Positions 10,470-20,585 of a DNA stretch of 64,000 nucleotides are shown here, piece by piece; within the stretch, counting starts at the first letter, position 1; each line of letters starts with the position of its first letter. A model generated the notes under the pieces. That model had not been told where the DNA came from. It made no database searches and saw only the letters and a list, made by a program, of their open reading frames with translations. A program made the position numbers and the translations under genes. Origin of the DNA: Isoetes taiwanensis (Eukaryota; Streptophyta; Lycopodiopsida; Isoetales; Isoetaceae); assembly GCA_021234155.1 (NCBI GenBank), contig JAJEKV010000017.1:9429525-9493524 (forward strand), read 5' to 3'.

Positions 10470-11609
10470 CAGCTCCTACAGCTGACTTCATTGTACGTAC
10501 ATCCTTCACATGGCTGCAGCACTCAATGAAGGACATCCTATCCTTAGTGAAAGCACTCTTCTTGTATAAGACTTCCTTCTTTAAGCACTGGTCTAAAACC
10601 CAAATGGTCTCGGCGTCGTCTAGCCCTTGAGTCTTTCTCATCTCTGTCACATTCAAGTCAAAGATGCTTACATCAACTGGAGGCACCCTACCCATAGTAT
10701 CTGGCAGCTTCCCTTGTGCATAAGCGTCTCAGAATTCATTCCATTTTTGCCATACTGCCTCTTTATAAAAGACAATCTTATACGAGCCTGTTGGGCCTGA
10801 CCTGCTAGATGAGTTTTCAGAAGGATCTGCAATGTCATCACCACCTTTTTTCTTTCATTTTCTTGCAGTCTTCTTCTTCTCCTGTATAATTGTCTGCGAC
10901 AGAGTCCGCTCCAGCAGCTTGAATTCCTCAGACTTTGACCCGCCCTGTCTGGTGGATAATGGGCAGCCATATTCCACCCACTGTTGACGGGCGTGGCACA
11001 GTTGCTCCACGTATGGACTGCAATAGTACAGACATTGAATCAGTATCATAGAATAGAAACACCCCGGGTGCGATTTGAATAGAATTGATCAACAGAAAAA
11101 TCACGCCTCGCGTGAAATGAATTGAGCTACTAATGCAATTCACGCCAGGCGTGCTTTCAAATCAATTGAATTCACGCCAGGTGTGCTTTCAAATCAATTG
11201 AATAAACACCAGTGGTTTGATTTAAAAGCACGCCTGGCGTGAATTCAATTGATTTAAAAGCACGCCTGGCGTGAATTGTTTTGATTTGAAAGCACGCCTC
11301 GCGTGAATTCAATTGATATGAAGCCACGCCACACGTGAATTCAATTGAATTGAAAGCACGCCTGGTGTGAATATTAAAATGCTAACATCCTAATGCAGTT
11401 AGTTACCTTTTGTATAGAAATATCTTCCCCATTTCATTCAAAGTTGCACTAATCTCAGCCAAATCTGCAGGCGAAGTATTGGCATCCAAGAGACGACACC
11501 TCCTATACACATAGTGATTGTAGAACGCGCTTTGGCCTGTTTGTTCTGCCTGTCAGATGAGGGCCTTCTGTGCCTCAATAAAATGCTGCCCGTCGATGAT
11601 GAAGACCAT
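10470..11609 (-). pseudogene. Decayed two-exon transposon gene, function unknown
   Basis: Two exons can be joined. The first runs 11609-11407, starting ATG (MVFIIDGQHFIEAQKALI) and ending at AAAAG before GTAACT. The second starts at 11017 after ctattgcag. The AG of the first and T of the second restore a Ser codon (SPYVEQLCHARQQWVEYGC), so the splice is phase-consistent. The second exon stays in one frame to about 10470. It includes a Lys-rich patch (EKKKTARK), SYKIVFYKEAVWQKWNEF, and DAETIWVLDQCLKKE. Three in-frame stops interrupt it, all TGA (11553-11555, 10855-10857, 10729-10731), each compatible with a CGA codon mutated by C-to-T change. The intron consists almost wholly of the CACGCC palindrome array. 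No family recognised. Confidence 0.5.
11098..11372. repeat. Palindrome array CACGCC(A/T)GGCGTG inside an intron
   Basis: About eight copies of a GC-rich palindrome, consensus cacgcctggcgtg with variants cacgcctcgcgtg, cacgccacacgtg and cacgcctggtgtg, are spaced by AT-rich linkers such as aattcaattgatttaaaag that are themselves partly palindromic (tcaattga). The array fills the intron 11018-11406 of the minus-strand gene. Similar motifs occur at three promoters in the complex, so these are good candidate binding sites for a protein encoded by the element. Confidence 0.85.
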
Positions 11610-11818
11610 TGATTATATTTATCCCGCCTAAATGTAATTAACCTAAGCTTTCTTCTAACTCGAATTTTTCCCGACCGCCTGAGTTTCCATAGCGCCTGTG
11701 ATTTCGAGAACTCGAATCAGCTTCTCAAGAATGGCTACAGAATTCTGGTACTCATCTCATTCCTATAGCTTGAACATTAATTTCTAATAGTAGGTGTCTG
11801 AATAGCAATTGTCTGCAG

Positions 11819-12062
11819 TGTCGAAGATGAATGTTTCATGTTAACTACAAATCAGAAAAGGAAAGTAGGATTATGCAAGATCGACTCCATCGATCCGACT
11901 GCAAACTGTCATGGAATTCTGCTCGGGGATAAGTATGTCCGAGTTACAGTGATTAACTGCTGCGCTATGGATGAAGCTTTACCTCGCAGACACCCCGGTG
12001 GGGATATGGTTGGAGAAAGTGTTGGAACATTTGTTGCATGGCCAAGAAACCGCTTAAAAAAG
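11819..12062 (+). pseudogene. DUF8039-like exon of a plant transposon
   Basis: A plus-strand exon is bounded by an acceptor (attgtctgcag, exon from 11819) and a donor (AAAAAG before GTATGT, exon end 12062). It reads CHGILLGDKYVRVTVINC, then ALPRRHPGGDMVGESVGTFV and AWPRN. This matches the pattern of the DUF8039 domain common in plant CACTA/En-Spm-associated proteins: a short strand, G-D-x-Y-V-R-V-x-V, a LP motif, then G-x-x-V-G-T-F-V-x-W-P. Only this exon is visible, and neighbouring exons on the same strand were not found. It lies between minus-strand exons of other genes, so the region is nested. It is a fragment. Confidence 0.55.
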
Positions 12063-12213
12063 GTATGTAACATGTATTACATTGTAGAAATATAGAAGTA
12101 GACAAAATTTGTTGTATTAATTGGAAAAAGTTTACAATTGTATATAATCTGGATAAACCAGACATACAAAATCCCAGACTGTTTCAAGCACAGTCTACTG
12201 TTTCAAGCCCAGT

Positions 12214-12742
12214 CTACTGAGTAGCTTGGCTATCGATACTCCCATTTCTATTCCAGGGCATAGTGAATGGATCAGGTAAAACCCCAGCAAAAACCCCAGG
12301 CTCTAGCTCCACCTCCCCCGCCTGCTCCACCTCCACCTCCTGCTCCTCCTCCTGCTCCATCTCCTGGTCATGCTCCATTGGTTGAGCCATTTAGTGGTTC
12401 GTGTTGGGGCATAACAAACAAAGCTCCTCATTTTGAATCTCGAGCTGACGGTTGCGAGATTCACTCTCGATCAATGTATGTACTGCATGATCGAAGTGGT
12501 CAGCTAAGAGGGGCCTCAGAGCCCAGATTTAAAATTGCCCTGCGCTCTGCATTCATCATCATTACTTGATCCAAGTACTGCAGGGGTTGCAAGACTGGTG
12601 CTCCAGCCGCACTGGTGCTCGGATGCGGTTCAACCGAACTGGAGCTTGGAGCCGCAACTGGAGCTGGGTTGTGTGATTGCTGCCCCAAATGTAATTCCAA
12701 TGCATCTTCGTCACCAACCGGGTGATTAATGTAACTTGGCAT
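12214..12742 (-). pseudogene. Acidic transposon protein fragment (minus)
   Basis: The minus strand encodes GDEDALELHLGQQ, a Pro/Ser/Ala-rich linker, a helix-like segment MNAERRAILNLG, and after a +1 frame change near 12500 the segment LLADHFDHAVHTLIESESRN, which looks like a coiled-coil. After a TAA, a second frame begins MAQPMEHDQEMEQEEQEVEV and continues strongly acidic to a TAG at 12214-12216. The apparent proline-rich frame on the other strand is the shadow of this acidic region. It could be part of the same gene as the exons at 10.5-11.6 kb. No family recognised. Confidence 0.35.
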
Positions 12743-12773
12743 CTATCAATAGGAAGTTAGCGGAGTATCAGTA

Positions 12774-13130
12774 TTCACGCCTGGCGTGTTATATTTATTT
12801 ATTTATAAACTTAGAAACTAAGGGACACACCCGGCGCGTTTAAATTAAAAGTTGAAACTAAGGATAAAATTGTTTACACGCTCAGCGTGTAAACTGGTAT
12901 ACAGGAAAAACTATACACGCTCGGCGTGCATTCAGCAGAGAAAGGAAAAAAAAAACTGTACAGATAGATAAGTAATTATTTACACGCAGCGTGTAAATAA
13001 TTGCCTGGCCTTTATCTATTTACTTATCTATCGGTACAGTTTTTTTTTTTTCCTTTCTCTGCTGAATGCATGCCGAGCGTGTATACATATTCAAGGCTAA
13101 GGTTAGCATGTATCCAGAACACGCTTAGCG
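12774..13130. repeat. Second array of CACGC...GCGTG palindromes
   Basis: At least six imperfect palindromes of the type cacgcctggcgtg, cacgctcagcgtg, cacgctcggcgtg, tacacgcagcgtgta and cacgcttagcgtg are spread over 350 bp. Several are extended by flanking complementary bases. They are related to, but more diverged than, the array at 11098-11372. Confidence 0.75.
12927..13070. repeat. 144-bp inverted repeat with palindromic centre
   Basis: The left arm starts tgcattcagcagagaaagga and the right arm ends with its complement (tcctttctctgctgaatgca). The stem continues through a long A/T tract, gtac and agataagtaa/ttacttatct. The apex contains a perfect 25-bp palindrome with one central base (12976-13000, ttatttacacgc/gcgtgtaaataa). 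It forms a very stable cruciform. It lies within the second palindrome array. Confidence 0.85.
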
Positions 13131-13230
13131 TGTTTCAAATATTATCTTTGAGATTTTTCTAATGCTATGTACTATTCATAATAGAAACTTGCATGCAACA
13201 GCATGATTAATTCAGGAAGAGAAACAAAAA

Positions 13231-13286
13231 GAAGCAGATGAAGTTTATAAAAAACTATTCTGGTTTTCATAAACTTCATCTGCTTC
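13231..13286. repeat. 18-bp perfect inverted repeat
   Basis: gaagcagatgaagtttat (13231-13248) and its exact complement (13269-13286) flank a 20-bp spacer. The right arm overlaps the 3' end of the minus-strand reading frame 13245-13541, so part of that coding end has been duplicated in inverse orientation. Confidence 0.85.
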
Positions 13287-13541
13287 CTCTGCCTCGAGCA
13301 AATGCATAAGCTTGTCTTCTTGGATTAAACCTGCCATTGACTTGCAGCTTAAAACTAAATCAAAACTAACCTTGAATTCTGAGGCTTTTGGATTCGAAGA
13401 CTGGAGGCCTCTGCTTTTGGTTTTAATTCTTAGCCTCCGATGTCCTCTGCTACCGACGTCCTCTGCTACAGATGCTACAGAACAAAAGGCGGAGTCTTTT
13501 GGTAAGTTAGGAATTGCTGAAACCAAGGAAGCATCTAACAT
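13245..13541 (-). CDS. Unknown 98-aa ORF behind a related TATA promoter
   Basis: The ATG at 13541 is the first ATG downstream of a TATA box (13661-13674) on the minus strand, and the frame stays open for 98 codons. It contains a basic stretch (RGHRRLRIKTKSR), a hydrophobic segment, and a C-terminal acidic helix (LMHLLEAEEADEVYENQ). No family recognised. The promoter is homologous to the one driving the acidic ORF at 6204-6533, which suggests a related element with a different payload. It may be only the first exon of a longer gene. Confidence 0.35.
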   Translation of the reverse strand: MLDASLVSAIPNLPKDSAFCSVASVAEDVGSRGHRRLRIKTKSRGLQSSNPKASEFKVSFDLVLSCKSMAGLIQEDKLMHLLEAEEADEVYENQNSFL

Positions 13542-13644
13542 TGCTGAAAAGAAATCTGCTCACCAAAATTTTAGTAGGGCGGATCAAAACACAGCAGAAG
13601 CGCAACCGGCGAATCGTATGAAGAAAGGAAGAATATGTAGGAAC

Positions 13645-13745
13645 TTTGAGAGCGTGAAATGGATTTATATAGGCATAATTAAAAATAAATAAGCGTGAAT
13701 AATTGATTGCTTGAATTAACACGCCTGGTATACGGTCTTCCCGCC
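13645..13745 (-). promoter_or_regulatory. TATA promoter with CACGCC motif, copy 3 (diverged)
   Basis: The block gagagcgtgaaatggattta plus tataggcataatt, then aagcgtgaataattgattgc and aacacgcctggtatacg with cttcccgcca, parallels the promoter blocks at 6580-6668 and 14775-14875 in order and spacing. The TATA (GCCTATATAAATCC) is on the minus strand. Confidence 0.6.
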
Positions 13746-14403
13746 AGACATGACATGTATATGGTATATATGGAGAATATTGCATTTCATGCAATAAATT
13801 CTCACGGTATTTTATTCCATTTATTGCATTCGAAAAAATAGAATTTAGAAATTTTATATAGGCTAAATTAAAAATGATTTTAAAAGGCTAAATTATCAAG
13901 ACTAAAAAATGATTTGTAGTGTTGGGGAATTTTTTTAGGTCGTATGGGAAAATTTCCTATGGTTACTTTGATGAATCAGAGATCTCATGTGGTTGATTTA
14001 TAGTGTTCCCGAGACTTTATTGAGACAAATGCAGAGACAAAATTTTAGAGAAAACAGTTTGGAGACAAAATGATTGGAGAAAACAGTTTGATTTCATTCA
14101 AAAAATTTGATGTACAGAAGCCAGAAAGAATACAAAAATGCTTGGAGAAAACTGTTTGATTTCATTCAAAATTGATATATGTACAGATGCCCGAAGGCTT
14201 GTAAGCAGATGCCCGAAGGCTTTTCACAATATTACACAAAAAATGCCCGGAGGCGTGTCCAAACTTCGAAAAAAAAAAAAAAAAAAGGGCCCGATCTCGT
14301 GCATCACTCTTCTCTATGTCTGCAAGAAAGAAGGAAGAAAGGTGTTAGAAAAGAAAGAAGAAAGAAAGGTGAAAAAAAAAAAAAGGCAGACATGCAAACC
14401 TGA

Positions 14404-14743
14404 TTCACCTCGCAACTATTCCAAAAATTGGTCGAATTCTCGACCTTCTTCCGAATCTTCCTCTTCCTCCTCCTCCTCCTCCTCCTCCTCCGACTCTTCT
14501 TGAGATTTTATTCTCTGTTTTGTGGTCGAGCCAACCACGGGCAGAGCGGTTAGAAATTCTGTGAATTTGTTCCTCCTCCTCCTCCAGCTTCCTCCTCTTC
14601 ATCCTCCGAACCGAATCGAGGAGAATTTCGATAAAAAATCAATTTGGGAGGGGGGGGGATTGTGGGACTTCTTCAACCCGACGTCTCTTTGAGGAGACCT
14701 CGGGTTCCTCGTGAAGGTCCGCTGCTGAGGCTGAATGCTTCAT
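14404..14743 (-). pseudogene. Acidic NLS protein, copy 2 (frameshifted)
   Basis: Homologous to 6204-6533 with the ATG in the same place below the same TATA promoter (14785-14810), but several 1-2 bp indels and a run of nine G break the frame. The Glu-rich segment is partly read as Gly/Arg in the shifted frame. Confidence 0.6.
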
Positions 14744-14774
14744 GGCGGGCAGAGAAAAAAAATTTGGAAGGAAT

Positions 14775-14880
14775 GGAGGTCCTGAGAGCGTGAACCAGAT
14801 TTATATAGGGTTAATTAGAAATTAGCGTGAATTAATGATTGCCTCAAATAACACGCCAGGCGTACGATCTTCCCGCCAGC
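14775..14880 (-). promoter_or_regulatory. TATA promoter with CACGCC palindrome, copy 2
   Basis: Identical in layout to copy 1: CCTATATAAAT on the minus strand, then agcgtgaattaatgattgcc and acacgccaggcgtacgatct followed by tcccgccagc. Confidence 0.65.
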
Positions 14881-15224
14881 AATATAATCTAGGGTATATT
14901 ATGGAGAATAAATTCTCAGGGCTACCTTATCAGTTATCAGTTATATGTCTTTTCGTATTCTAAAGGCTAAATTTTCGATCATTAAAATTTGGATTTATTT
15001 ACATAAATGTCATTTCCCTCCTGTTGTTGCCACGAAAATTCTTGTTTTAAATGATTTCGTTTATACCCATTGTTATTATTATATTAAACCTATTTCCAAG
15101 GAATTTCTTGCTTTTTAAAAAATTTGATTTACCTCTATATATTCCATAAATGTACGTACTTTTCTTATCTTATGCTGTTTTAATATTTCCTACTCATTGA
15201 CTAAAAAGGGTGCAATTTTTCTAG

Positions 15225-18112
15225 GTCAATGGTGCCTCTCCAACTCAAGATGGTGTGCAACATATTGAAAAGAGCAATTTCAATGAAAAAGCACCTCCTA
15301 GCAAGAATGTTGAAGAAAAACAATTAGTCCTCCATAGTAGGGTGCAATGGAGGAACAAGAAGGTGAGAATCATGCACAAGTGCAACAAGGAAATAGTAGG
15401 CCAAGGAGTCATTGTGCTAGCAGATCCTGGTCAAGCTGTTAATGATGAAAGGCTAGGGGAAAACAATATTGGTATTGCAATTTCGATGTTGGAAGACAAC
15501 TGGAAAGGTAAAGGTTTGGGTGACAAGGAATGTTTTGGTTGTGTCAAGCAATTGGAGGTTCCTTGCATCATGGCATGGCCTATAAGTAGTGTTCAATTTG
15601 TGGAGGATTATATTTTTCCGAGCACGAGGTTGTTGGGGATAATGATTGTCTTGATATTGATCCATTGGCAGTTGAAACTCTAAACCTAGGCAAAATGGGA
15701 GAAGTATCAGTTGCCAGACATTATCCTAGCAAAAGAGCCAAGTTGATTAGTGACACCAAACGTGAGACAATGGTGAAGCTTAGGGGCTCAGAATGTTGTT
15801 GGAGTGGTTGTATGCAATTCTTTACAATAGAACAATTGGTGGAAGCAAGAGCCATTTTCAAGAGTATACTATTGATGAGAGGAGGACCTACATGTACACA
15901 CTCTTGAGCATGCACTTGGGATGAGAGAAACCCAAACAGAAAAAAGATACCCTTTGCTAGGCAAATGGATATGTAAAAAACATGGCGTAATATCCATGCA
16001 ATTCCAACTTCTTCATGGCATAATTGGCAAAAAAAATAGGCAGAGGGGAACAGGATTGCTTTGCATGGAAATAATAGTTTGTTGAGACCAACAGCTAGGA
16101 TCTTGGCTGCCAGGGAGATATTTGAAAAATATATTGATTTCAATGCGAGTCTATGCCACACAAAAGCGAAGGGATGAAAAGGGAAGAGCAGTTGTTGAGA
16201 AAAGGTTACCATCACATTGTACTCAAAAGAGTATTTTGGAAGAAGTGAATTCCCTACTTCGAGAATTGGGAATTCTTCCGATATCCCAACCTAGCTTTAG
16301 TAGGCTATGGAAGAAGCATTTCAATCATGTCACCATAGCAACTTCAAACAACTTTGCAAAGTGCAATTTATGTACTAAGTTGAAGGAGACTCTTGATAAG
16401 ACTGTGCAACCTAGTCAAAGGGCTAGAATAAGGGAGCATATGAAGGACCATATGACTGACCAACTATCATGTAGATCATGTTATTGGATGTGGAGGACTT
16501 TATCTGCATTGGAACCTAATAACTATTTATGTATTATACATGACAAGATGGACCAGCAAAAGACTTGTCTTCCACAATTCAAGTACATACCAAAGTCATG
16601 TGGAAGATCGTACCCTTTACAGATCTCAATGACTGGGGCAATCTTGCATGGGCAGACTCAAACCTACTATGGCCATTTTAGTTTGGAGTTGTGGAGTGAT
16701 GGTCCAGATTTTCATATTGGGAGTATCATGAGGTGTTTGAGAAACTATGAAAATGGATACAATGGTCACCTCCAGGACCCTACAGCTAGCCAGGCACTAC
16801 ATAGAGCATTGTTAGATGGAAACTCTAACAACATTGAAAAGTTCAGCAAGGCAAGGTTTAGGAAGCATGGGTCTAATGAACATGTTGGAGCTTCAACTTC
16901 ACGTGCTAGAGCTCAAGATCTACCCAAAAGGTTCCTCTTGCAACTTGATAATTGTCTTTGGCCAAAATAAGAACAAGTGGATGTTTTCTTTCCTATCCTA
17001 CTTAATGTTTGTGGGGATATTTGAAAGAGTTAATTTAGGGTTTCTTATGCCCGGGCATACCCATGAGGATGTGGATGCATTATTTGGCAAATATAGTTGT
17101 ATACTGAAGCAGCAGACAGTGACCAACTTTCCTAGGCTAATGGAAATCTTGCAGGAATGCACTACTCCAAACCCTATAGCTTCTCTCATAGAAGAAGGCC
17201 CGATTGGAAGAGCTTTGTGGATGGTTATACATTGGATCTTGAAGGTCATTTCAGGCCTCTGCAGTTCACTTTTTGGGTGAGAGATGGGATTCCAATCTTC
17301 CAATCGAAGATGAGACCTTCAGAGGAGGAGCGAGAGAGGGGAGGAAATATGGCGTAGAGATGAGAATGGCAAGTCGTGATACCTCCAGGTCAACCAAAAG
17401 CTCTAAAACCCATGAAGAAGTGAAGCAATTGGGATTGACTAAGGAAGGAATCGGGACTATATAAAGCATTGGCAAACCAATCCGGATGACACCAACCATG
17501 CCTTGGTGGCTTATTGGAAGAAGGTAATTAACTTTGTTGGGGAGATAGACACATCCTCGAGATGAATTGAAAGAAGGGTGGTTGCCTAAAACTAGGTGGA
17601 AGACCTTAGCAGGTGCTGAGGATGTTGATGACACTGTTAGTAGCATTCGTAAGCAATATGCTCCTCCTCCTTCTGACAAACACTATGTTGGTCCTAAGAA
17701 CAATAGGCCAAAGTTTCTAGGCATGGATGCTTATGAACCTTCCACTGACTTGGAATGCCACCAATTTGTGGTAGTAAAGCCAGCAGATTTAGATACATAT
17801 CCAGTGTGGTTGGGGTTCACTATCTCTGATATTTGCAAAGAAGAAGGTAATATTAACTTCAACCATGTGCGGGTAGAATGGTGGTGTCCAGTGCATCAGT
17901 TGACCAACATATCGGATAAAGAAAGGTACTCAGATTGTTGAGCAAAGAGATGGAGGAGAAATCCGAGTGATCCTGATCTTTGGCTAGACTATGAAAGTGT
18001 TTTGTACTCATGGACTCCAAACACTATTCCAGCTAGAAATGCGAGAATTACAATACCTCAGGATGTCAGGAAGAAGGCTATGATATCATTGGGGTTGCTT
18101 GAAGAAAGTTGA
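15225..18112 (+). pseudogene. DUF7869-like transposase-type gene, copy 2 (full 3' end)
   Basis: Same exon start as copy 1 (acceptor tttttctag, exon from 15225). The landmarks IIHDKMDQ, LLQLDNC and GHTHEDVD are retained. Frame changes are more frequent than in copy 1 (near 15618, 15900, 15985, 16965 and 17340-17560). Unlike copy 1 it extends past AGAED into a C-terminal domain with ECHQFVVVKPADL, YPVWLGFTISDI, VRVEWWCPV and, after an in-frame TGA at 17939-17941, AKRWRRNPSDPDLWLDYESV down to ISLGLLEES and the stop at 18110-18112. The small C-terminal domain (strand, P-x-W-L-G, then V-x-W-W) looks BAH- or chromo-like, but I cannot assign it. It is likely the transposase of the complex, now non-functional as written. 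Confidence 0.65.
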
Positions 18113-20585
18113 ATAACTATGTAAATTTTTTTCATCACGTTTTTATGATATGGTACTATATTGTGAAATATTGACTATTTTGTAAATAATATGAGATTAC
18201 ATTTTCATACTTTTGAGGTGGTTTGTGTGAATTTGAATATGCTATAAAAAACATACAATATGAAATTTGTCCCAAAATTAAGACACAATCCCAATTTAAT
18301 TGAATGATGGTTCTAGAATTGTAGTTGCATTCCAGTAAGCCTTCTTAACTTATGGGAAGTTGCATTCTTGCACTATCTTACATTGATGAAGTCACATTCT
18401 TGCAATACCTTACAATGGGGAAGTTACAGTTGGGTTCAGAGTGGAAGGATGTACAGGTGCCTTAGAGACATCCATTGGCATGGGGGCTGAAGCAGCTGAG
18501 CAAGGTGCAACGGATACAAGAGCCAAGTATGGGATGCAAGAGGTCTGCAGTAATAAACAAAAGCAGGTGCCTCGGAGACATAAGAGCCAGTTCAGGTCCA
18601 TTGACCAATCACAGCTTAAAAGGAAAAAATATGGGTCCACTTTGGACAACAATTGTGTAGGGAAAATCATGATCAATGGGTCTTGCAATACAAACTTTGA
18701 TGATTCAATTCATGATAGAGTGTTGAAGATGCAACACAATCATTTTCAATCGTGAAAATAAAGTCTGAACCCTACAACTCTAAAAAAAAGTCCTCAATGC
18801 AATCCAAAATGGGGCAAGTATGCATTTGGACTCCTTAGAAAAGAGCCAGGAGCATATTGCTGATAAAGAAAACTTCTCAACATGAGGTCAACACCACATT
18901 CAATGAGTTAGGTGAACTAAACATGAGAAAGAAACATTATTGATCTTTTGCAACTATCTTGATGGATTTATAAGCTAGAAGACCCAACTTATAAAGGTGC
19001 CCAGAAAACCACAAGCCTATATGCTTCAGGTTTAAAAATGGGCTAGTAATGTGGTACATCACCGCGCATGCATGATGTCGATTAGTCCCATGACTAATTT
19101 GACACAACTGGTGTTTCGAAGCATTATGTTGATCGACACTCCTATACTCGATATAGAAGATCCCCTCCAATGGGGGTTGGACATCCTGGGAGTCTTGCTT
19201 AATATTCAGCTGTTGAAGGCCAGACACCACCTCTTTCTTATTATTCATTATGGTGGAGATAGCCGTGAGAAGATGTAGTAGGAGATGACAATTCTTGGCA
19301 CAACCACTCAGAGAAACATACTCATGTGACTCGAGAAGTAGTTTCGGGTATCTTCCAAGGAGCAGAAACCAATATAGGGGGGAGTGCAACAACAAAAGAT
19401 GTAGGCATAGAGGCACATGCATCAGAAGTCGACACTGTGGTGGTCTTCTTTGGCCCTCTGGATGGAAGTGGCAGAATATCTTCTTGTCTTTAAGAACTTC
19501 AATTTGCCCAGAAGAAACTCCACCATGTGCGGGATGGGATACCCTATCCAGACACAGTACCATTATGCACAGGATGAGAGGCTTGTCCAAAATAACTTCC
19601 AATATGTATGGAAGGTCTACCACATGAGCTGAAGAATCTCTAACTCGCGTTGGAGGAGCTCATGATTCAGAGCTCCTTCAAACCAATGCATCTAGCATTC
19701 GGTATATTAAATTAAATCTTCACACAAATAACATGTATAAAAAGTCTTGTTCAATACATTCTAAAGTCATCGCATGTTATGCAAGTTGGTAACCCCAAGC
19801 AGAGATATAAGGAAAACAGTTTCAATGCCCCAAGTGGCATGGACCTCAAGGTAGCAATGCATAAACCTAATATTAGTATTCTAAATTAAGTTCTAGACAA
19901 ATAACTTATAGCAAAGGCCTTGTCGAAAAATTCAAACCTCTTATCATTATTTAAGTATAAATCAAACTTCTTGACTATTTAACTAAGCCAAAATGGCAAA
20001 CGAATGGCAAATGAAAATGGCAAATGGCTTGTAAATTTTGCTCCCAAATCCATGATTAGGCCTTAATTTTTTTTATAGAAAGGTAATATTTTCTTAAAGA
20101 GCAAATGGCTTTTCCATCTCTCTTCGTAAATCGAATACTACTTTTTTTTTCTCTCTCTCTAAATGGTGAAGCAATACTACTTTTTTTCTCCCAGAAGTTA
20201 TCATCTATGCAATCACTGTTTCTGCAACTTGCTAAGTCTGGTCCTTTGGTCTAGTATGCAAATTTTTTAACTTCTTGAAAATAAGAAATGATCTTCTTTT
20301 CCTAAAGAAGACTTATGTGCTTAGAGCATGTCCCATCATCGTCCAAAACTTTGTGATTTCTCTAAGTTTCTTGATCTCTTTATCATCAACCTTACTGCAC
20401 CCACATCGTTGTTACAAAGCTTTATGATTGAGCTAATAGTTTTCCTTCATCCAAGGGCATCAATTTGGGTATTACAAAGTATTCTAACGTGCGAGACTTG
20501 GTCAATCAAGATGTGCAACCTTCTTTTGAATTTATCTTGAATCTTGTCTATCCTTTGTATTGTTGCAAAACTATAGAAATATCAC
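18113..20585. other. Gene-poor stretch with unassigned open frames
   Basis: No recognisable gene. A 228-codon minus-strand frame (18937-19623) and a plus-strand frame reading GIFQGAETNIGGSATTKDVG near 19340 overlap one another and match no family I know. Fragments such as gtgccttagagaca / gtgcctcggagaca repeat locally (about 18459 and 18568). Probably decayed element DNA. Confidence 0.5.

Larger units (their letters stand above)
14187..17623. repeat. 3.4-kb duplicated block, copy 2
   Basis: Direct repeat of 5970-9422 with an offset of about 8.2 kb. Differences are dominated by 1-2 bp indels (for example gcagag to gcgag, agcagaag to agcgaag, ctcagatg to ctcgagatg). The left break falls inside the exon that begins the methyltransferase-like frame, so that gene is missing here apart from about 25 codons. 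Confidence 0.9.

Noticed and set aside
11098-11372. Regularly spaced repeats considered as a CRISPR array
   Set aside because: Units are short palindromes with similar AT-rich spacers in a eukaryotic intron; no cas genes.
12267-12569. Plus-strand proline-rich frame (APPPPPAPPPPPAPPP)
   Set aside because: It is the antisense of a Glu/Val-rich acidic coding stretch on the minus strand, which fits the neighbouring minus-strand coding better.
18937-19623. 228-codon minus-strand frame
   Set aside because: No family, hydrophobic and His/Leu-rich composition, and a competing plus-strand frame across the same DNA; not called as a gene.
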